A stretch of DNA of 8,463 nucleotides, from the NCBI GenBank assembly GCA_016844425.1, contig JAERML010000082.1, positions 1-8,463 on the forward strand. The letters are read 5' to 3'. A program made the position numbers and the translations under genes. Below, in pieces: positions 1-5,905 of the stretch; position 1 is the first letter of the stretch; each line of letters opens with the position of its first letter. Under the pieces are notes generated by a model. That model ran no database searches. It was not told the origin of the DNA and saw only the letters and a program-made list of their open reading frames with translations. The DNA comes from Bacteroidota bacterium (lineage in GTDB: Bacteria; Bacteroidota; UBA10030; UBA6906).

Positions 1-1179
1 AACGGCAAAATCGTCATTGTTGTGGATGACGACGATCGGGAGAACGAGGGGGATTTTGTCTGCGCTGCGGAATTTATAGATGCCTCAGTGATCAATTTTC
101 TCGCACGGAACGGAAGAGGCATCATTTGCGCACCAATCGAGACATCGCGCGCAAAAGAATTCGGTCTCGATCTCATGGTTGATAGCAACACATCGCTGCA
201 CGAGACACCTTTCACCGTGTCCATCGACTACGTTCACGGAACCACAACGGGGGTGTCCGCTGCCGATCGTGCAGCCACAGTCCGTTCCTTGATGGACTCG
301 AACACCAAGCCGAGCGATCTAGCACGTCCTGGACATGTTTTTCCTCTTCGGGCATTGGAGGGTGGGGTACTTCGACGGGCTGGTCATACGGAGGCTGTGG
401 TTGATCTCTGCAAGCTCGCAGGTCTCTATCCTGCCGGCGTCCTGTGTGAGATCATGAATGATGATGGCACCATGGCACGCGTTCCCGATCTCCTCAAGAT
501 AGCACGGCATTACCATTTGAAAATTGTCACAGTCAAGGATTTGATTGAATATCGAATGATGCGAGAGAAGCTCGTGCAACGATTGGTGACAACCAACCTA
601 CCCACAAAGTACGGCACATTTCAGATCTACCTCTACAGAAGTGAGACGGACAACAAAGATCATATCGCATTGGTAAAGGGGGAAATCAGGCCGGACGCGC
701 CGGTGCTAGTGCGGGTACATTCAGAGTGCCTGACTGGAGATCTGTTTGGTTCGCTCCGGTGTGACTGCAACGAGCAGTTGATTGCTGCAATCTTAATGGT
801 AGAAAAGGCCGGCTCGGGAATCGTTCTGTACATGCGACAGGAAGGGAGAGGGATCGGTTTGGTGAACAAACTCAAGGCATATAAGCTCCAGGATGAAGGG
901 TTAGACACAGTAGAGGCGAACGAGAAACTTGGATTTCGTCCGGACCTGCGCGATTATGGGATTGGTGCCCAAATTCTGCGCGACCTGGGGGTCAAAAAGA
1001 TCCGACTCCTCACAAATAACCCCAAGAAAGTGGTCGGTCTTCACGGGTACGGATTGGAAATCGTCGAACGGGTTCCTCTGGAAATGGACGCGAACGAAGT
1101 GAACGAACGTTATTTGAGGACGAAGAGAGACAAAATGGGACATCTCATCCTGGTTGACCCACAACAGAAAGCAGAGTGA
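1..1179 (+). CDS. ribBA: RibBA: bifunctional DHBP synthase / GTP cyclohydrolase II, 5' partial
   Basis: The product supplies both entry precursors of riboflavin in the cytoplasm. The RibB half turns ribulose 5-phosphate into 3,4-dihydroxy-2-butanone 4-phosphate; the RibA half opens GTP to a diaminopyrimidine. The reading frame is open from base 1 ([12 protein letters not shown]...), so the true start lies upstream and roughly 15-20 residues are missing; the GTG at 22 is not the start. The RibB half (bases 1 to about 590) shows [29 protein letters not shown] and GHTEAVVDL (catalytic His codon 385-387). The RibA half (about 595-1179) shows the zinc-binding Cys codons at 727, 760 and 766 in [16 protein letters not shown], then RQEGRGIGL (835-861) and [17 protein letters not shown]. 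Both halves look catalytically complete. No flavin-related neighbour follows; the next gene is greA after a terminator-like hairpin. Any FMN riboswitch would be upstream of the window. Confidence 0.97.
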   Translation, partial: NGKIVIVVDDDDRENEGDFVCAAEFIDASVINFLARNGRGIICAPIETSRAKEFGLDLMVDSNTSLHETPFTVSIDYVHGTTTGVSAADRAATVRSLMDSNTKPSDLARPGHVFPLRALEGGVLRRAGHTEAVVDLCKLAGLYPAGVLCEIMNDDGTMARVPDLLKIARHYHLKIVTVKDLIEYRMMREKLVQRLVTTNLPTKYGTFQIYLYRSETDNKDHIALVKGEIRPDAPVLVRVHSECLTGDLFGSLRCDCNEQLIAAILMVEKAGSGIVLYMRQEGRGIGLVNKLKAYKLQDEGLDTVEANEKLGFRPDLRDYGIGAQILRDLGVKKIRLLTNNPKKVVGLHGYGLEIVERVPLEMDANEVNERYLRTKRDKMGHLILVDPQQKAE

Positions 1180-1271
1180 AGCTTTCTGATTAATCACAAG
1201 CGCCAGCATTTTCCTCTTGCTTTTCTGTAGTCTGTTTTCGTAATTGGTGTCAGTACAAGGAACGATATTGT

Positions 1272-1312
1272 TAGCCACCATTCGTGGAGAACGGATGATG
1301 GCTATTATTTTT
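1272..1312 (+). terminator. Terminator-like hairpin between ribBA and greA
   Basis: Arms 1272-1285 and 1291-1304 form a 14-bp stem around the loop GGAGA, with one U.G wobble and one C.A mismatch. The 3' side runs into ATTATTTTT (1304-1312). This is a plausible intrinsic terminator for ribBA, although the stem is only moderately GC-rich. It ends 27 nt before the greA start, so it could also act as an attenuator in the greA leader. TATTTTTG (1306-1313) at its end also fits the Bacteroidota -7 promoter element, so terminator and promoter may overlap. Confidence 0.5.
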
Positions 1313-1338
1313 GTCCAAATCAAATTGTGGAGTAGTCC

Positions 1339-1827
1339 ATGTCTTCAAACGGAGTAAGTGAAACCGTCTATTTGACGCGGGAGAAACTGACAGAGCTGGA
1401 ACGTGATTTGCGTGAGCTGAAGACAAACGGGCGTAAAGCGATTGCACAGAAAATCGCCGATGCGCGTGGACATGGAGACCTTTCCGAGAATGCAGAGTAT
1501 GATGCCGCGAGGGAAGAACAGCAGCATCTGGAGCTCCGCATTGCGAAAATCGAGCAAACACTCTCGCGGGCCAAGATTATCGAGGCAAAAGACCTCCCGA
1601 ATGACAAGGTCTACATACTGAGCAGAGTAAAGGTCAAAGACCTGAAGTCAAAGGACGAGTTTGAGTACCTGCTGGTCTCCCCTGAAGAAGCAAATTACGA
1701 GGAGAACAAGATTTCAGTCACTTCCCCCATCGGGAAAACACTGCTGGGGAGGACGAAGGGAGAAACTGTGGATATCAAAGTGCCCGCTGGCGAACTGAAG
1801 TACAAAATACTGGATATCAACCGATGA
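1339..1827 (+). CDS. greA: Transcription elongation factor GreA
   Basis: GreA enters the secondary channel of RNA polymerase and stimulates cleavage of backtracked transcripts, rescuing stalled complexes. The 162-residue product is close to the usual 158. The first ~80 residues are the charged coiled-coil finger. The tip signature GDLSENAEYDAA supplies the acidic residues Asp47 and Glu50, which coordinate the catalytic metal of the polymerase. The C-terminal FKBP-like domain carries SPIGKTLLGRTKGETVDIKV. The ATG at 1339 follows GGAG (1329-1332) with a 6-nt spacer, which supports this start. The acidic tip favours GreA/GreB over the inhibitory Gfh-type paralogues, and the sequence reads as GreA. 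No terminator is evident directly after the stop, so transcripts may continue into tRNA-Gly as far as the terminator at 2150-2193. Confidence 0.96.
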   Translation: MSSNGVSETVYLTREKLTELERDLRELKTNGRKAIAQKIADARGHGDLSENAEYDAAREEQQHLELRIAKIEQTLSRAKIIEAKDLPNDKVYILSRVKVKDLKSKDEFEYLLVSPEEANYEENKISVTSPIGKTLLGRTKGETVDIKVPAGELKYKILDINR

Positions 1828-1885
1828 TGTCGATGCAGCCGCCTGTTTTCCGAATGAATTTAGCGAAAAAGAGTTTGCGGAGAAC

Positions 1886-1914
1886 TTGACTTTCAGTTTC
1901 ACCCAACGTATATT
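1886..1914 (+). promoter_or_regulatory. Distal sigma70-like promoter (P1) upstream of tRNA-Gly
   Basis: TTGACT (1886-1891, 5/6 of the -35 consensus) and TATATT (1909-1914, 5/6 of the -10 consensus) are separated by exactly 17 bp. An A-rich stretch (1865-1872) lies about 15 nt upstream, where an UP element could sit. Transcription would begin near 1921, giving an approximately 80-nt leader before tRNA-Gly. No gene lies between this promoter and the tRNA. Confidence 0.6.
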
Positions 1915-1958
1915 TTCCTCGAGTCGCGTTGGCTTGGGGCGGTTTTACAGAAAAGTGC

Positions 1959-1989
1959 TTGCAAACAATGGAAGCGTTTCTTATATTTG
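1959..1989 (+). promoter_or_regulatory. Proximal promoter (P2) of tRNA-Gly
   Basis: TTGCAA (1959-1964) and TATATT (1982-1987) are 17 bp apart. The -10 region extended to 1989 reads TATATTTG, an exact match to the Bacteroidota element TAnnTTTG, with a TTG about 20 bp upstream at the expected place. The start point would be near 1994-1996, leaving a leader of only a few bases before the tRNA at 2000, as is usual for tRNA promoters. Confidence 0.65.
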
Positions 1990-1999
1990 CCCTACCAAT

Positions 2000-2072
<73 letters not shown>

Positions 2073-2149
2073 CTGCCCCGGTCACACGGGGCGGGCATTC
2101 GGTAATCGCACCGAACGTCTCTTATAAATACACTTCCTCTTTAAAGTGG

Positions 2150-2193
2150 CCCCGCCGCCCCCAATCCCACCAGGTGGCGGGGTTATTTTTTTT
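2150..2193 (+). terminator. Strong intrinsic terminator after tRNA-Gly
   Basis: CCCCGCCGCC (2150-2159) pairs with GGTGGCGGGG (2173-2182) to give a 10-bp stem with one G.U pair and a 13-nt loop. It is followed at once by TTATTTTTTTT (2183-2193). This is a textbook Rho-independent terminator. It separates tRNA-Gly from the Cys-Leu-Val cluster, which therefore needs its own promoter. Confidence 0.92.
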
Positions 2194-2231
2194 GGGATGG
2201 ATTGTAAGAAGTCATCGCGATTTTTTTGATC

Positions 2232-2272
2232 TTGAAGTGGCGAATTGTTGCGAGCATATGGCCTCGTATTCC
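2232..2272 (+). promoter_or_regulatory. Candidate promoter region of the Cys-Leu-Val tRNA cluster
   Basis: A promoter is expected between the terminator at 2193 and tRNA-Cys at 2284, but no strong match is present. Two weak options are TTGAAG (2232-2237) with CATATG (2255-2260) at 17 bp, and TTGTTG (2245-2250) with TATTCC (2267-2272) at 16 bp. The second places the start about 5 nt before the tRNA, the same geometry as P2. A T7 run precedes both (2221-2227). Confidence 0.25.
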
Positions 2273-2283
2273 GAGATGATTCC

Positions 2284-2355
2284 GGCGCCGTACCCAAGTG
2301 GTAAGGGAGAGGTCTGCAAAACCTTTATGCGGCGGTTCGAATCCGCCCGGCGCCT
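2284..2355 (+). tRNA. tRNA-Cys (anticodon GCA)
   Basis: The acceptor GGCGCCG (2284-2290) pairs with CGGCGCC (2348-2354). The D stem is CCC/GGG (2293-2295, 2305-2307). The anticodon stem GAGGT/ACCTT encloses CTGCAAA, with GCA at 2316-2318. The T arm is GGCGG/CCGCC around TTCGAAT. The discriminator U at 2355 is the main identity element of tRNA-Cys. No CCA is encoded. This is the first gene of a three-tRNA cluster. Confidence 0.97.
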
Positions 2356-2396
2356 CATCGGACGCCCAGTACGTTCGCGAATTGATGTTTCCGGCT

Positions 2397-2482
2397 GCCG
2401 GGGTGGCGGAATTGGTAGACGCACAGGACTTAAAATCCTGAGGGCCGCAAGGTCCGTGCCGGTTCAAGTCCGGCCCTCGGTA
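2397..2482 (+). tRNA. tRNA-Leu (anticodon TAA)
   Basis: This is a class II tRNA. The acceptor GCCGGGG (2397-2403) pairs with CCTCGGT (2475-2481), including two G.U pairs. The anticodon stem CAGGA/TCCTG encloses CTTAAAA, with TAA at 2431-2433, reading UUA/UUG. The long variable arm GGGCC/GGTCC (2442-2455) is capped by a GCAA tetraloop. The T arm is GCCGG/CCGGC around TTCAAGT. The discriminator A2482, required by LeuRS, is present and CCA is not encoded. Spacers of exactly 41 nt separate it from both neighbours. Confidence 0.97.
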
Positions 2483-2523
2483 CGAGTTTTTGGCGTCCCA
2501 ATCCTGGTCGAGATGAGTTCAGC

Positions 2524-2597
<74 letters not shown>

Positions 2598-2611
2598 CAG
2601 GTTGTACGGAG

Positions 2612-2651
2612 GTCGTCCCGCCCGTAACGACGGGCGGGACGATTTGTTGTT
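2612..2651 (+). terminator. Terminator hairpin after tRNA-Val, inside the thrS leader
   Basis: CGTCCCGCCCGT (2614-2625) and ACGGGCGGGACG (2630-2641) are perfect complements around the 4-nt loop AACG. An outer T-A pair and a G.U pair extend the stem to 14 bp (2612-2643). TTTGTTGTT (2643-2651) follows, a T-rich but interrupted tail. It is a very stable hairpin that probably ends the tRNA cluster. It lies 22 nt before the thrS ATG and no clear promoter lies between, so partial readthrough or attenuation of thrS is possible. Confidence 0.72.
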
Positions 2652-2673
2652 CGGGGTGAAATCTTTTGACACA

Positions 2674-4614
2674 ATGAATTCATTGCTAATCACTTTTCCA
2701 GATGGTACAACCCGTTCTTTTGAACGCGGCGTGACGGGGCGGAAGATTGCCGAAGGCATCAGCGCAGGACTCGCAAGGGAAGTCCTTGCGGTGTCTGTCA
2801 ACGGGCAAACATGGGATCTTTCACGTCCGATCGAATCCGATGCGTCGATCAGGCTTTTCAAGTGGACTGACGACGAAGGGAAAAGAACATATTGGCACAG
2901 CTCCGCGCATCTGATGGCCGAGGCAATTGAGGAAATGTTCCCCGGGACGAAATTCGGCATCGGTCCTCCCATCGAGAATGGCTTCTATTACGACATCGAC
3001 ATGGGAGATCATTCGTTGACGGGCGAAGATCTCGCGAAGCTTGAAGTGAAGATGGAAGAGTTGGCAAAACGGGATGTTCCGTATCGCCGCGAGGTGAAGT
3101 CGTGGAATGAAGCAGTTTCGTATTTCAAGAGAAAGAGCGATCCGTACAAGCTTGAATTGCTAGATGGATTGAAGGGCGAACAGATCACATTCTATCATCA
3201 AGGAGACTTCACCGACCTTTGCTTTGGTCCGCATATTCCATCGACGGGGCGAATCAAGGCGATCAAGCTCCTGAGTGTTGCCGGGGCGTACTGGCGCGGT
3301 AGTGAAAAGAACAAGATGCTTCAGCGGATCTATGGCATTACGTTCCCCTCGAGGAAAGAGCTCGATGAACATCTGTTCCGTCTTGAAGAAGCCAAGCGAC
3401 GCGACCATCGAAAGCTGGGAGCAGAGTTGGAGCTGTTCCTGCTGACACCAAAAGTTGGCGGAGGGCTCCCGATCTGGCTGCCGAAGGGGACTGTGCTTCG
3501 GGAAACGCTTGAGTCGTTCCTCCGCGGCGAGCAAAAAAAGCGCGGCTATCTGCCGGTGGTAACACCACATATTGGCAACATCAATTTGTACAAGACGAGC
3601 GGACATTACCCGTACTACAAGGATAGCCAGTTTTCTCCGATCCAGGTGGAGGACGAGGAGTATCTCCTGAAACCGATGAACTGTCCGCATCACCACCAGA
3701 TTTACCTGTCGAAACCACGGAGCTATCGTGATCTCCCGTTGCGCCTTGCAGAATTTGGGACAGTGTACCGCTATGAACAGTCCGGTGAGCTCAATGGGCT
3801 GACGCGCGTCCGGTCGTTCACTGTGGATGACGCGCATATGTACGTTCGACAAGACCAGGTGAAAGACGAATTGTGCGATGTTATCGATCTTATTCAGCTG
3901 GTCTTTACGACCCTTGGATTCAGCAATTTCAAGACCCGGCTCTCATTCCGCGATCCGAAGAACAAGGATAAATATGGTGGAGAGGATGCGATGTGGGAGC
4001 GATCGGAGCGAGAAATAAAAGAAGTGGCAGATCTGAAAAAGCTGAACTATTTCATCGGCATCGGCGAAGCGGCATTCTATGGACCGAAAATTGATTTCAT
4101 GGTGCAGGATGCTTTGTTGCGCACGTGGCAACTCGGAACCGTCCAGGTTGACTACGTGATGCCGGAACGGTTCAATCTTGAGTACGTAGGAAGTGACGGA
4201 CAGAAGCATAGACCCGTGATCATTCATCGGGCACCGTTCGGATCCCTAGAAAGGTTCATTGGCGTACTCATCGAACACTTTGCCGGGGATTTTCCCCTCT
4301 GGCTTGCTCCGGTCCAGTGTATAGTTCTGCCCATCACCGATGGACAGCGAGAATACGCGCAAACTGTAATGCGCAGGTTGACCGATGCGGGGGCACGAGT
4401 GGAGTTGGATGATAGGAATGAAAAGATCAACTATAAAATCCGGGAGTGGGAGACGAAGAAAGTTCCGTTCATGCTGGTGGTAGGAGAGAAGGAGCGGGAG
4501 GCTGGCAGCGTTGCGGTGCGCCGACACAAGAAGGGAAACCTTGGAACCATGAGCCTGGAGGAGTTCAGTGCAGGACTGATGAAGGAGATCGTTGAGAAAA
4601 CCATCACCACATAG
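2674..4614 (+). CDS. thrS: Threonyl-tRNA synthetase (ThrRS)
   Basis: This class II synthetase charges tRNA-Thr. The 646-residue length matches the family (E. coli 642). The TGS domain (about 1-62) begins ITFPDGTTRSFERG. The editing domain that hydrolyses Ser-tRNA-Thr keeps the HSSAH motif (His75, His79) with Cys183 and His187. The catalytic core keeps the zinc ligands Cys337 (MNCPHHHQIY), His388 (DDAHMY) and His518 (IHRAPFGS), plus motif 3 GSLERFIGVL. An anticodon-binding domain ends the protein. Motif 2 reads RVRSFTVDDAH where most relatives have RVRGFTQDDAH. The start ATG 2674 is chosen by homology to MPVITLPDG-type N-termini; GGGGTGA (2653-2659) lies 14 nt upstream, rather far. An in-frame GTG at 2656 is a weaker alternative. 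A TTG start at 2602 would run through the terminator stem and is unlikely. The stop overlaps the infC ribosome-binding site. Confidence 0.97.
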   Translation: MNSLLITFPDGTTRSFERGVTGRKIAEGISAGLAREVLAVSVNGQTWDLSRPIESDASIRLFKWTDDEGKRTYWHSSAHLMAEAIEEMFPGTKFGIGPPIENGFYYDIDMGDHSLTGEDLAKLEVKMEELAKRDVPYRREVKSWNEAVSYFKRKSDPYKLELLDGLKGEQITFYHQGDFTDLCFGPHIPSTGRIKAIKLLSVAGAYWRGSEKNKMLQRIYGITFPSRKELDEHLFRLEEAKRRDHRKLGAELELFLLTPKVGGGLPIWLPKGTVLRETLESFLRGEQKKRGYLPVVTPHIGNINLYKTSGHYPYYKDSQFSPIQVEDEEYLLKPMNCPHHHQIYLSKPRSYRDLPLRLAEFGTVYRYEQSGELNGLTRVRSFTVDDAHMYVRQDQVKDELCDVIDLIQLVFTTLGFSNFKTRLSFRDPKNKDKYGGEDAMWERSEREIKEVADLKKLNYFIGIGEAAFYGPKIDFMVQDALLRTWQLGTVQVDYVMPERFNLEYVGSDGQKHRPVIIHRAPFGSLERFIGVLIEHFAGDFPLWLAPVQCIVLPITDGQREYAQTVMRRLTDAGARVELDDRNEKINYKIREWETKKVPFMLVVGEKEREAGSVAVRRHKKGNLGTMSLEEFSAGLMKEIVEKTITT

Positions 4615-4618
4615 GAGG
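4613..4618 (+). promoter_or_regulatory. Ribosome-binding site that fixes the infC start
   Basis: AGGAGG is a perfect anti-Shine-Dalgarno match and shares its first two bases with the thrS stop codon TAG. The 7-nt spacer to ATT at 4626 is ideal, whereas the GTG at 4650 would be 31 nt away. This site is therefore the main evidence for the rare start codon. Confidence 0.85.
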
Positions 4619-4625
4619 CATATCC

Positions 4626-5174
4626 ATTAGCAAACAAAATCGGAACCGTGTGAACGATGAGATCCGTGCCGCTGAGATCCGGGTGATCGACCAACATGGC
4701 GGCCAATTGGGTGTCATGACTCCGAGGGAGGCTATAGCGCTCGCTCGTGAGAGGGAAGCGGACCTGGTGGAGATCGTCCCGAATGCCGTTCCCCCCGTGT
4801 GCAAGATCATCAATTTTGGAAAATTCAAGTATGAACTCGCCAAGCGGGATAAGATACAGAAGAAGCATCAGCATGTTTCATTGCTGAAGGAACTCCGATT
4901 CCATCCCAACACGGACGTGCATGACTTTGACTTCAAAGCGAAGCACGCGATAAGATTCCTGACCGATGGGCACAAAGTAAAGGCCTCGGTGGTGTTCAAG
5001 GGACGCGAGATCACATATAAGGAAAAAGGGGAAATATTGCTTGCCCGGCTAACCGAGCGGCTAAGCGATGTCGGGAAGGTCGATCAGGCCTCTCATATGG
5101 AGGGAAAGAGCATGATCATGATCTTTGTTCCTGAACGTAAGAAGAAGAACGAAGCGAAGTCAGAAGAAGCCTAA
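4626..5174 (+). CDS. infC: Translation initiation factor IF-3, with rare ATT start codon
   Basis: IF-3 binds the 30S subunit, blocks premature 50S joining and proofreads the start codon and initiator tRNA. Read from ATT 4626 the protein has 182 residues (E. coli 180) and begins (M)[14 protein letters not shown], like the E. coli NRINGEIRA region. The N domain covers about 9-80 with [25 protein letters not shown] basic linker helix, [14 protein letters not shown], follows. The C domain has [19 protein letters not shown] and [15 protein letters not shown]. The GTG at 4650 would remove the conserved N-terminal NR residues and lacks a Shine-Dalgarno site. A non-canonical start is the basis of IF-3 autoregulation in E. 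coli, where IF-3 rejects its own AUU codon when abundant. The gap to thrS is 11 nt and to rpmI 17 nt, so they are probably co-transcribed. Confidence 0.95.
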   Translation: MSKQNRNRVNDEIRAAEIRVIDQHGGQLGVMTPREAIALAREREADLVEIVPNAVPPVCKIINFGKFKYELAKRDKIQKKHQHVSLLKELRFHPNTDVHDFDFKAKHAIRFLTDGHKVKASVVFKGREITYKEKGEILLARLTERLSDVGKVDQASHMEGKSMIMIFVPERKKKNEAKSEEA

Positions 5175-5191
5175 CGAAAGGAATCACCACA

Positions 5192-5389
5192 ATGCCCAAG
5201 ATGAAGACGCGCAGTAGCGCGAAGAAGAGATTCAGCAGAACCGCCAGCGGAAAGATCAAGCGAGCTGCGGCCTACCGCAGTCATATCCTGACCTCAAAGA
5301 CCACAAAGCGGAAGCGCAAGCTCCGCAAAGGACACCTCGTCTCAAAGCAGGATCAGCGGGCGGTTAGCATGATGATTCCCTATGGATAA
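5192..5389 (+). CDS. rpmI: 50S ribosomal protein L35 (bL35)
   Basis: This small basic protein of the large subunit has 65 residues, the normal size. It starts [15 protein letters not shown], the family hallmark, continues with the rRNA-binding segment TASGKIKR, and ends AVSMMIPYG. The ATG at 5192 follows AAAGGA (5177-5182) with a 9-nt spacer. It lies between infC and rplT, the conserved order in which L20 typically represses its own cluster. The last codons contain a 16-nt stretch identical to the 5' end of tRNA-Val plus its flank (5353-5368 and 2519-2534). An 80-nt gap with alternative RNA pairings separates it from rplT. Confidence 0.97.
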   Translation: MPKMKTRSSAKKRFSRTASGKIKRAAAYRSHILTSKTTKRKRKLRKGHLVSKQDQRAVSMMIPYG

Positions 5390-5434
5390 CCTAATCAACG
5401 CCGTCCCTGTGCATGATATAGTTCAGCAGGGCGG
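5358..5434 (+). promoter_or_regulatory. Candidate RNA switch between rpmI and rplT
   Basis: CCGTCCCTG (5401-5409) can pair with CAGGGCGG (5427-5434) as an 8-bp stem with a single bulged T and a 17-nt loop. The same CCGTCCC can instead pair with GGGCGG (5358-5363) at the end of rpmI. The two pairings exclude each other, and the two partners are near-repeats (CAGCGGGCGG and CAGCAGGGCGG). The downstream form ends 35 nt before the rplT ATG. L20 is known to repress its own operon by binding leader or intercistronic RNA in E. coli and Bacillus, so this is a reasonable place for such a site. This is inferred from pairing only. Confidence 0.35.
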
Positions 5435-5448
5435 ATCACCAATCACCA
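5435..5448 (+). repeat. Tandem heptamer ATCACCA x2
   Basis: Two perfect copies of ATCACCA (5435-5441 and 5442-5448) are followed by a partial third, ATCAT. They lie between the candidate rplT leader stem and its weak ribosome-binding site AGGA (5454-5457). This may be simple-sequence slippage; no function is evident. Confidence 0.5.
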
Positions 5449-5469
5449 ATCATAGGACAAAGCGCAACT

Positions 5470-5817
5470 ATGCCACGTTCGCAAAATAAAGTTGCCTCCC
5501 ATCGCCGCCGCAAGCGCATTCTCGCGCAAGCGAAAGGCTACTGGGGTGCGAGAAGCAAGGTCCTCACGGTGGCGAAGCATCACATTGACAAGGGTATGCA
5601 GTATGCCTATCGTGATCGCAAAGCCAAGAAACGGACCTTCCGCCAACTCTGGATCACCCGCATCAACGCGGGGGCCCGGGTGCACGGAACAACCTACTCA
5701 CGGCTTATCAATGGCCTGAGCAAGAAGCAGATCACAATCAACCGGAAGGTCCTTGCGGAACTTGCAGTAAGCAATCCACAGGCATTTGCAGAGGTTGTGA
5801 AGTTTGCTGTCGCATAG
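5470..5817 (+). CDS. rplT: 50S ribosomal protein L20 (bL20)
   Basis: L20 binds 23S rRNA early and is essential for 50S assembly; in studied bacteria it also represses translation of its own operon. The 115-residue length is typical. The basic N-terminal extension [18 protein letters not shown] is followed by [37 protein letters not shown] and the globular end [20 protein letters not shown]. The start ATG 5470 matches the universal MPR N-terminus. AGGA (5454-5457) is 12 nt away, a weak Shine-Dalgarno. An 80-nt gap precedes it and an 88-nt gap follows, both with possible regulatory structure. Confidence 0.97.
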   Translation: MPRSQNKVASHRRRKRILAQAKGYWGARSKVLTVAKHHIDKGMQYAYRDRKAKKRTFRQLWITRINAGARVHGTTYSRLINGLSKKQITINRKVLAELAVSNPQAFAEVVKFAVA

Positions 5818-5830
5818 CCAACAATGAATC

Positions 5831-5899
5831 TTCCCGCGTAGGTAATGGGTGCAGGTCATTTCCTGCCACTATCTGCGCGGGGAAATTTTTTCCCCTCGC
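5831..5899 (+). promoter_or_regulatory. Structured pheS leader with competing hairpins
   Basis: Three pairings are visible. Hairpin A is GTGCAGG/CCTGCcAC (5849-5855, 5862-5869, one bulge). Hairpin B is GGGGAAA/TTTCCCC around TTT (5879-5885, 5889-5895), extended by GCG/CGC after one mismatch (5875-5899). Alternatively TTCCCGCG (5831-5838) can pair with CGCGGGGAA (5876-5884, one bulge), enclosing A and destroying B. Hairpin B ends 6 nt before the pheS ATG and holds the only purine-rich, Shine-Dalgarno-like bases. The arrangement resembles an attenuation or translation switch. No T-run follows B, so transcription termination there is unlikely. Inferred from sequence alone. Confidence 0.35.
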
Positions 5900-5905
5900 C
5901 ATCCC

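Noticed and set aside
2666..2671. Perfect -35 hexamer TTGACA just before the thrS ATG
   Set aside because: No -10-like hexamer lies 16-18 bp downstream, and transcription would start inside thrS.
2602..2673. N-terminal extension of ThrRS from TTG 2602
   Set aside because: It would be encoded by the terminator hairpin, and ThrRS proteins start at the TGS domain, matched by ATG 2674.
3160..3852. 230-codon minus-strand open frame opposite thrS
   Set aside because: It lies wholly inside a strongly conserved gene on the other strand and its product has no recognisable motif.
5875..5899. Hairpin before pheS as an intrinsic terminator
   Set aside because: Its T-run forms the loop and 3' arm rather than following the stem, and the bases after it are C-rich.
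5849..5905. Upstream GTG start adding 19 residues to PheS
   Set aside because: The added sequence is encoded by the leader hairpins and has no counterpart in PheS; ATG 5906 matches the family's N-terminal length.
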